Assembly: GCA_018376855.1 (NCBI GenBank)
Contig: JAHAAN010000066.1
Span: forward strand, 1-10,676
Length of the DNA stretch: 10,676 nt
From: Clostridiales bacterium
Lineage (GTDB): Bacteria; Bacillota; Clostridia; Christensenellales; QALW01
Direction of reading: 5' to 3'
Part shown: one piece after another, positions 5,565 through 10,676 of the stretch
How the letters are laid out: every line of letters begins with the position of its first letter
How positions within the stretch are numbered: position 1 is the first letter of the stretch
Translations under genes and position numbers: made by a program
The notes under the pieces: generated by a model
Databases searched by the model: none
Told to the model about the DNA's origin: nothing
The model's input: the letters and a program-made list of their open reading frames with translations, nothing else

Positions 5565-7034
5565 TCAAGTTCTTTCTGCTTCAGATCTATCGGCTTTCCT
5601 GCTTTTGGGCGCCAAATCCAGCGTAAAGGTAAAGCTTGCACCCTGCCCCGGCTTAGAGTCTGCCCAAATATCCTGCTTGTGCTGCAAAATAATTTTTTTC
5701 ACAATGGCAAGGCCTATCCCCGTACCGCCGTTTCCTGTTCTGGATTTGTTCTCCGTATAGAACCGCTCCCAAACATATGGAAGATCTTCGCTTTTTATTC
5801 CAACGCCCGTATCCTCAACACAAACGCACACCTTCCCCGATTTTGGGGATTTTATATAGGTTTTAATCAAAACACGGTTACCCACCGGAGTAAACTTGAT
5901 CGCATTATCCAACAAATTCAGCAAAACCTGTTCAATATAGGCTTCATCCGCCTGCACCACTGTTTTATCTTCAAAAAACTCAATGTGAAGATCTATCTGT
6001 TTCTCTTCTAATCTCTGCTCTTTCGTAATAATGACTCTGCGTATCAGTTCGTTGATATCAAAGCCTGTGATATTCAAAGGAAATTTACCAGACTCAACCC
6101 GCGAAAGCTCCAGCATATCGCGCGTCAGCTTACTCAGACGCTGCGTTTCCGCCAAAACGATGGTTAAATATTTCCGATGCTCCTCTTGCGGAATGGTGCC
6201 GTCTAAAATTCCCTGAACGAAACCGTTGATGCTTGTTAGCGGAGAACGCAGCTCATGGCTGATATTCGCCACAAAATCCTTGCGCAGGCTGTCCGTTCCG
6301 GATAACTGCTCGGCCATTGCATTAAAGCTTTCGGCCAGCTGCCCCACTTCGTCGCGGGTTTTAACATAAATACGCTTATCAAAGTTTCCCTTCGCCATTT
6401 CCCGCGCAGCCGAATTCATTTGAATAAGCGGAAAAGTCAGCTGATAGTTTGAAACGACGATCAGCACTAGGCCGATAACAACAATTGCAACACACGGCAC
6501 CCAAAGACGCGCCAACATCTGCATAAACGCGCTCTCTACAACCGCATCATCGGAATTGAGAACAATAATGTAGGTCAGCTCGCCGTTAAAATTGTGAAAA
6601 ATCGGAACCGCAACCGTCGTCATGATCGTATTGGCGCGAATGTTAAGATAGCTTTTCTTTATGTAGGTTTTCCCCTCCGCCACACACTGCGTGATCTCCG
6701 GAGAAACGCTGGTGCTGTCATCATTGGGAACAAGTCTTTCAGAATCAATCTCCAAGATAAGCGTTCCGTCTGAAGAAGTGATTTGCAGCAAGGCATCAAA
6801 TTCATCGGCAATTCCCTTTACCATACTGAGAAACAGCTCGCGGTTTGCATTTGATTCACCTGCCGTGTCCAGCATCAGCCCGACGGTTCTTGCTCTCTCT
6901 TCTAATTCCTTTACACGAATGTTCAGCAGCTCCGCACGGCATGAGCGAATCAGCGTAACCCCTAACACGCCAATCAACAGAAAAGCGATAATCAAATAAA
7001 TGGCAAAAAGCTTTGCCAACACGGATTTCTGCAT
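5565..7034 (-). CDS. HAMP-containing sensor histidine kinase (partner of the response regulator)
   Basis: This 489-residue kinase phosphorylates the regulator encoded just upstream. Membrane segment 1 is at about 8-30, and an extracytoplasmic sensor domain at about 33-173 resembles the single-CACHE/PAS-fold sensors of PhoR- and WalK-type kinases. Membrane segment 2 is at about 176-196 and the HAMP linker at 197-248. The HisKA domain has FVANISHELRSPLTSING with the phosphoacceptor H260. The ATPase domain has N box NLLDNAIKFTP (N373, N377), G1 box EDTGVGI (D408) and G2 box GNGGTGIGL (434-441). The start ATG has AGGGGAG five bases before it and lies ten bases past the regulator's stop. All catalytic boxes are intact. 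The signal cannot be read from the sequence; the HtrA gene next in line favours envelope or secretion stress, which is inference. Confidence 0.95.
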   Translation of the reverse strand: MQKSVLAKLFAIYLIIAFLLIGVLGVTLIRSCRAELLNIRVKELEERARTVGLMLDTAGESNANRELFLSMVKGIADEFDALLQITSSDGTLILEIDSERLVPNDDSTSVSPEITQCVAEGKTYIKKSYLNIRANTIMTTVAVPIFHNFNGELTYIIVLNSDDAVVESAFMQMLARLWVPCVAIVVIGLVLIVVSNYQLTFPLIQMNSAAREMAKGNFDKRIYVKTRDEVGQLAESFNAMAEQLSGTDSLRKDFVANISHELRSPLTSINGFVQGILDGTIPQEEHRKYLTIVLAETQRLSKLTRDMLELSRVESGKFPLNITGFDINELIRRVIITKEQRLEEKQIDLHIEFFEDKTVVQADEAYIEQVLLNLLDNAIKFTPVGNRVLIKTYIKSPKSGKVCVCVEDTGVGIKSEDLPYVWERFYTENKSRTGNGGTGIGLAIVKKIILQHKQDIWADSKPGQGASFTFTLDLAPKSRKADRSEAERT

Positions 7035-7044
7035 GAAAACTCCC

Positions 7045-7725
7045 CTACTGCTTCACTTCAAATTTATATCCGATCCCCCACACCGTTTTAATGCTCCAAT
7101 GATCCTCTTCGAGCATCTTTTCGCGAATGCGCTTGACATGAACGTCAACCGTGCGGGAATCCCCAAAATACTCAAACCCCCACACCTGTTCCAGCAGCTG
7201 CTCACGTGTAAACACCTTATTCGGGTGCGACGCCAAAAAATACAGCAGCTCGATTTCCTTGGGCGGCATTTCTAGCTCTCTGCCGTGATAGAGCACTGTA
7301 TAATCGGAAATATTGACCGTTAAATTCTCATATGAATACTGGCTGACCGGCTCCTCGGCAGCGCCCGTGCGGCGCAGAATCGCCTTGACCCGCGCGATCA
7401 GCTCCTTGGGTTCAAAGGGCTTTACAACGTAATCGTCCGCGCCAAGCTCCAAGCCCAAAACCTTATCGAACGTTTCGCCTTTTGCCGTGAGCATAATGAT
7501 CGGCGTATTGTTGATCCTTCGGATCTCTCTGCACACCTGCCAGCCATCCATAACGGGCAGCATCACATCGAGCAGCACCAGCCGCGGCTCTTTGGCTTTG
7601 AACAGCTCTACGCCCTCTCCGCCGTCATGCGCGACTACAACGTCATAATCCTCTTTTTCCAAATACAGCTTCAACAATTCGCTGATATGCACATCGTCAT
7701 CTACCACTAAAATTCTGGTTTTCAT
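7045..7725 (-). CDS. OmpR/PhoB-family response regulator
   Basis: This is a DNA-binding regulator of 226 residues. The receiver domain (1 to about 118) holds the acidic pocket VVDDD (D9-D11), phosphoacceptor D53 in LLDVMLP, T80 in MLTAKGE and K102 in VVKPF. The winged-helix effector domain (about 128-226) ends with the recognition-helix motif SRTVDVHVKRIREKM and the GIGYKF wing. The start is the ATG at 7725 (MKTRILVVDD), with GAAGGG eight bases upstream. The frame reaches a TTG at 7758, but that codon lies upstream of the expected transcript start. A two-codon frame, ATG GTA TGA (7728-7730 onward), overlaps the start codon and may be incidental. A sigma-A promoter lies just upstream and the kinase follows ten bases after the stop, so this is the first gene of a regulator-kinase-protease operon. 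Its targets are not visible here. Confidence 0.95.
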   Translation of the reverse strand: MKTRILVVDDDVHISELLKLYLEKEDYDVVVAHDGGEGVELFKAKEPRLVLLDVMLPVMDGWQVCREIRRINNTPIIMLTAKGETFDKVLGLELGADDYVVKPFEPKELIARVKAILRRTGAAEEPVSQYSYENLTVNISDYTVLYHGRELEMPPKEIELLYFLASHPNKVFTREQLLEQVWGFEYFGDSRTVDVHVKRIREKMLEEDHWSIKTVWGIGYKFEVKQ

Positions 7726-7749
7726 ACCATAATCCCTTCCTTTATCGGT

Positions 7750-7777
7750 ATTATACAATATTTATAAACAAAATCAA
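7750..7777 (-). promoter_or_regulatory. Sigma-A promoter of the two-component/HtrA operon
   Basis: On the minus strand TTGATT (7772-7777) and a perfect TATAAT (7750-7755) are 16 bases apart, with the expected start near 7743 and a very short leader before the GAAGGG ribosome site. The 10-bp palindrome GAATATATTC (7791-7800) lies 13 bases upstream of the -35 box, where an activator could bind. Confidence 0.7.
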
Positions 7778-7820
7778 ATGAATAATATGTGAATATATTC
7801 GGAAAATTCATGAAATTGCC

Positions 7821-7847
7821 GCTGCGGGCTCGCAAACGGGCCCAAGC
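7821..7847 (-). other. GC-rich stem-loop downstream of mutS2
   Basis: On the minus strand GCTTGGGC can pair with GCCCGCAGC (one bulged C, one G-U) around a ten-base loop, starting 15 bases after the mutS2 stop. It is the only stable hairpin between mutS2 and the regulator promoter and may end or protect the mutS2 message. No run of T follows it, so it does not qualify as a standard intrinsic terminator. Confidence 0.35.
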
Positions 7848-7862
7848 ATCGCTCTGCAAGCG

Positions 7863-10226
7863 TCATTTCATCGTTACAACCGTTACCCCAAGCTCCCCCT
7901 CGCCGTACCTTCCGGCTCTAAAAGACGCAACCCGAGGATGCCCCTTTAAAAACTGCATAATTCCTGCGCGCAGTGCGCCCGTACCCTTGCCGTGAATGAT
8001 TGTCACCTCATTATAATGAGCCAGCGACACTTCATCCAAATAGCGATCCACATAAAGGTTGGCTTCTTCCACCATCATGCCGCGCACATCAATGCTGAGC
8101 GGCACGCTTGAGGCTGCACGAATCACTGCCGAACGTGTGCTTTTCTTATTGCTTTTTTCATTTTCCTGAACCAAGGATACCCCGGAAAGCGGCACGTTCA
8201 TCTGCAAGATGCCCGCCTGCACCTTGATTTCTCCTTTAGCATTGGGAACGCTCTGCACAACGGCATTCTGCGAAAGGGAATGCACAAATACCGTCTGTCC
8301 CACGCGCACCTCCGCAGGCGCAGGCTCGCCGACTTTCCGCTCGCTTCCAAGCTTTTGCGCGTTTGCCTGGGCCAGTTCTTCGCGCATGGCCTTGCGTTTT
8401 GTCTGCATTTTAATAAGCGCCTCGTCGTTGCAGCCCTCCTTCATTTGCTTCAGCTCGTCAATATATTCCTGCGCCTTCTGATCCGCCTGCTGCAAGAGCT
8501 TAGCCGCCTCTTTTTTTGCCTTTTCCAAAATCTGCTGCCGCTGCTGTTCTAACTCCGCCTGCATCTGCGCCGTTTCGCTTTTGATGCGCTCAGTTTCTCT
8601 TCGCAGCTGATTGGCGCGTTCGTTTTCCTCTTCCGCCTGCCTGCGGTGCTGCTCTGCCTTTTCCAGCACGCTCTCAAAGCGCACCCGCTCGCCGGACATC
8701 AGTTCTCTCGCCCGCTCAACCAGCCGTTTCTCAAGCCCAAGCCGTTCAGAGATCAACAGCGCGTTGCTCATACCTGGAATACCTACCGCCAATTTATATG
8801 TCGGCGCTAAGGTTTTTGCATCAAATTCAACGGAAGCATTTTCAATACCTTCCGTTGTAAGCGAATATGCCTTCAGCTCTGAATAATGCGTAGTAGCCAC
8901 CGTACGCACCTGACTGATGCGAAGCCGTTCCAGAATTGCCATAGCAAGCGCCGCTCCCTCATTGGGATCGGTTCCCGCTCCAAGCTCATCAAACAACACC
9001 AAACTTCTGTCCGTAACCGCCTGCATAATACGCGCAATATTCGTCATATGCGAAGAAAAGGTGGAAAGGGATTGTTCAATGCTCTGCTCATCTCCGATAT
9101 CGGCAAAAATGCTGTCAAATACAGTCAATTCTGTTCCCTCATCTGCCGGCACCTGCAAGCCCGACTGCGCCATAAGCGAAAACAAACCGATTGTTTTAAG
9201 CGTAACGGTTTTCCCCCCTGTATTAGGACCCGTGATCAGCAGCACAGTGAAGCGATCCCCCAGCCATACGTCAAGCGGAACTACCTTTGCCGAAGGGATC
9301 AGCGGATGCCGCCCCCGTTTAATATGCAAATAGCCTTTATCGTTCATCACAGGCATAACTGCGCGCATTTCTCTGCTCAGCTTTGCCTTAGCAAAAATAA
9401 AATCCAATTCCGCCATATACGCGCCGTTTTGCATAATGATCTCGCTCAACGCCTGCACCTCAGCGCTTAAAGCCGCCAAAATGCGTTCTATCTCTTCCTT
9501 TTCCTTGGCGGCAAGCAAGCGCAGCTCATTATTGATCTCCACCACAGCCATCGGCTCAATAAAAACCGTTGCGCCGCTGGAGGACTGATCGTGAACGATG
9601 CCCGGAACCCCCGCACGGTTCTCACTCTTAACAGGAATAACATAGCGATCCCCACGCACCGTAATAATAGGATCCTGTAAAAGCTTGGCAAGCTCCGGCT
9701 TTCTGATATAGCTATTGAGCTTTTCCTTGATCTTCTCATGACCGGACCGAATTTTCCGCCGCAGCAGCGCAAGCTCAGAGCTCGCCGTATCCGCCATTTC
9801 ATCCTCGCTGACGATACAGCGGAAGATCTCCTCCTCCTGCTCCCGTGTCGGTGTCAGCAAAGCTGCAACGGAAAACACAGAATCCGGCAAGGGCTCTTCT
9901 TCGCGATCCAACGCCCTGCAAACTCTGCGCACGCATTTCATAAACCGCGCCACCCGCAGCAGATCCGCCATAGAAAGCACGGATCCAAGCGCTGCGCGCG
10001 CGGCCTGCGCGCGCACGTCGTCAAACGGCTCCACAGGGCTTGAGCCGCGCTGAAACAGCACCTCCTCCGCCTGCTGTGTCTGCATAAGCGCGGTTTTAAC
10101 CTGACTCAGCTCCGAAAACGGCAGCATTGCCTTCACCTTTTCGCGCCCTGTTTCGGACACGCACATTTCACTGAGCATCTGTTTAATTTTATGATATTCC
10201 AAAATTCTCAGGGATTTTTCATCCAT
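7863..10226 (-). CDS. mutS2: MutS2 ATPase/Smr-domain protein (ribosome rescue, recombination control)
   Basis: MutS2 is a homodimeric ABC-type ATPase. In Bacillus subtilis it splits collided ribosomes, and in Helicobacter it restrains recombination. The 787-residue length is typical. Residues 1 to about 290 form the lever/clamp core. The ATPase carries Walker A GPNTGGKT (333-340), the signature around SIEQSLSTFSSHM (382-394), Walker B VLFDE (410-414) and the H-loop TTHYSE (445-450). A charged Glu/Arg/Gln-rich coiled coil runs from about 505 to 625, followed by a small KOW-like beta domain at about 640-688. The C-terminal Smr domain is at 711-787 with HGKGTGALR (745-753). The first Smr motif reads IDVRG where LDLRG is usual. 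The ATG at 10226 has AGAAAGGA about nine bases upstream. The U32 gene ends 42 bases before it with no terminator, so the two are likely co-transcribed. Confidence 0.97.
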   Translation of the reverse strand: MDEKSLRILEYHKIKQMLSEMCVSETGREKVKAMLPFSELSQVKTALMQTQQAEEVLFQRGSSPVEPFDDVRAQAARAALGSVLSMADLLRVARFMKCVRRVCRALDREEEPLPDSVFSVAALLTPTREQEEEIFRCIVSEDEMADTASSELALLRRKIRSGHEKIKEKLNSYIRKPELAKLLQDPIITVRGDRYVIPVKSENRAGVPGIVHDQSSSGATVFIEPMAVVEINNELRLLAAKEKEEIERILAALSAEVQALSEIIMQNGAYMAELDFIFAKAKLSREMRAVMPVMNDKGYLHIKRGRHPLIPSAKVVPLDVWLGDRFTVLLITGPNTGGKTVTLKTIGLFSLMAQSGLQVPADEGTELTVFDSIFADIGDEQSIEQSLSTFSSHMTNIARIMQAVTDRSLVLFDELGAGTDPNEGAALAMAILERLRISQVRTVATTHYSELKAYSLTTEGIENASVEFDAKTLAPTYKLAVGIPGMSNALLISERLGLEKRLVERARELMSGERVRFESVLEKAEQHRRQAEEENERANQLRRETERIKSETAQMQAELEQQRQQILEKAKKEAAKLLQQADQKAQEYIDELKQMKEGCNDEALIKMQTKRKAMREELAQANAQKLGSERKVGEPAPAEVRVGQTVFVHSLSQNAVVQSVPNAKGEIKVQAGILQMNVPLSGVSLVQENEKSNKKSTRSAVIRAASSVPLSIDVRGMMVEEANLYVDRYLDEVSLAHYNEVTIIHGKGTGALRAGIMQFLKGHPRVASFRAGRYGEGELGVTVVTMK

Positions 10227-10268
10227 CTTAAAAATTCCTTTCTAAAAGCACAGCGGTAAGACCTCTTC

Positions 10269-10676
10269 TCAAACTCCCCTGCAAAAATGGCCGGTTGTTA
10301 CAGCCGTTTCATTCTGATCCTGCGCAACGATCCGCAGACATACCTTCATGTTTTCAAGCTTCTGAGTATATTTTTTCAGATCAGTACACCGGCTATTCCA
10401 CACAATCTGCTTGCAGTCCGCCATTTTAAAAGCCGTTATAAGAAAACGGTATTGCTGCCGATCCTCTAAATACAGCCTGCCGGTGCAATGAACGCATGCA
10501 TTTTTGCCTTCCGCAGTCCTTCCGGGGCAATGCACCAAATGCATCAAAGCGGCGCGCCCCTTAAAAAGCACCTCCGAGGGCACAGCTTCGGCAATTTGGG
10601 CCGTTTCCTTTTCCGTTAATTCCTGCGACAGGCTTACGCTTTGCAGCCCCAAAGCCTCCGTAAAAAAAGCCGCGCT
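10269..10676 (-). CDS. U32-family peptidase, C-terminal part (gene begins beyond window end)
   Basis: The last 135 residues of a large U32-family protein are visible, and the reading frame is open to the window edge. The stretch LGLQSVSLSQELTEKE matches the end of the family's barrel domain. PSEVLFKGRAALMHLVHCP matches the segment of the form E-V-x-x-x-G-R-x-x-L-M-x-x-x-x-C-P, in which cysteines bind a metal cluster in studied members. Further cysteines in CPGRTAEGKNACVHC fit this. The next part, RLYLEDRQQYRFLITAF, is the usual beta-strand that follows. Some U32 proteins are collagenase-like peptidases, but others (RlhA, TrhP) hydroxylate rRNA or tRNA, so the name peptidase is a family label only. 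The 5' end is cut by the window edge, not broken. Its position directly before mutS2 suggests a shared transcript. Confidence 0.85.
   Translation of the reverse strand, partial: SAAFFTEALGLQSVSLSQELTEKETAQIAEAVPSEVLFKGRAALMHLVHCPGRTAEGKNACVHCTGRLYLEDRQQYRFLITAFKMADCKQIVWNSRCTDLKKYTQKLENMKVCLRIVAQDQNETAVTTGHFCRGV

Noticed and set aside
4795..5760. A 321-codon open frame on the plus strand across HtrA and the kinase end
   Set aside because: It is antisense to two genes with intact catalytic motifs, its translation has no recognisable domain, and its composition (many His, Ser, Arg) is typical of a reverse-frame shadow.
1603..7762. The same 13-base word ATATTGTATAATA at the secD and response-regulator promoters
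   Set aside because: It consists of the shared -10 box and AT-rich flanks. A shared 13-mer between two AT-rich places in a window this size is expected about once by chance, so no common regulator is claimed.
1..10676. Search for insertion sequences, CRISPR arrays, tRNA/rRNA genes and prophage remnants
   Set aside because: No transposase or integrase motif, regularly spaced repeat, cloverleaf or rRNA-like stretch was seen. Every gap is short and lies between ordinary chromosomal genes on one strand.

Overview
The window is a gene-dense stretch of a low-to-mid GC Firmicute of class Clostridia. Every gene is on the minus strand, so transcription runs from high to low coordinates. The class assignment rests mainly on a SCIFF precursor peptide with its radical SAM maturase, a pair that is almost a signature of Clostridia. 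A DUF3792/TIGR04086 membrane protein next to it, split secD and secF genes, and sigma-A promoters with GGAGG ribosome binding sites agree with this. I cannot name the species.

Layout in transcription order: (1) the 3' end of a U32-family peptidase gene, cut by the window edge (10269-10676), then mutS2 (7863-10226). (2) An intergenic gap with a GC-rich stem-loop and a sigma-A promoter, then an OmpR-type response regulator (7045-7725), a HAMP/HisKA sensor kinase (5565-7034) and a membrane-anchored HtrA/DegP serine protease with a PDZ domain (4312-5538). The last three are closely spaced and look like one operon, similar in content to envelope-stress systems of the CssRS-HtrA kind. (3) A DUF3792 membrane protein (3823-4242), the 46-residue SCIFF peptide scfA (3615-3755) with its own promoter, a compact hairpin plus T-run between scfA and scfB, and the maturase scfB (2206-3567). 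(4) A gamma-class carbonic anhydrase-like hexapeptide-repeat protein (1641-2165). (5) A strong promoter followed by secD (281-1573) and the start of secF (1-278, cut by the window edge).

The shared theme of the middle and left part is the cell envelope: a sensor pair, a surface protease/chaperone, a small membrane protein, a modified ranthipeptide and the proton-driven SecDF translocation motor. The right part concerns ribosome and nucleic-acid maintenance (MutS2, U32). The least understood component is SCIFF, whose cellular role is poorly defined. This copy has a seventh cysteine outside the usual six-cysteine core, and the scfA-scfB intergenic hairpin could set peptide production above enzyme production. 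No mobile element, CRISPR array, tRNA or rRNA was seen, and no stretch over 300 bases lacks a gene. Several gene starts were moved inward from the longest open frame because a good ribosome binding site and family alignment favour the internal codon.
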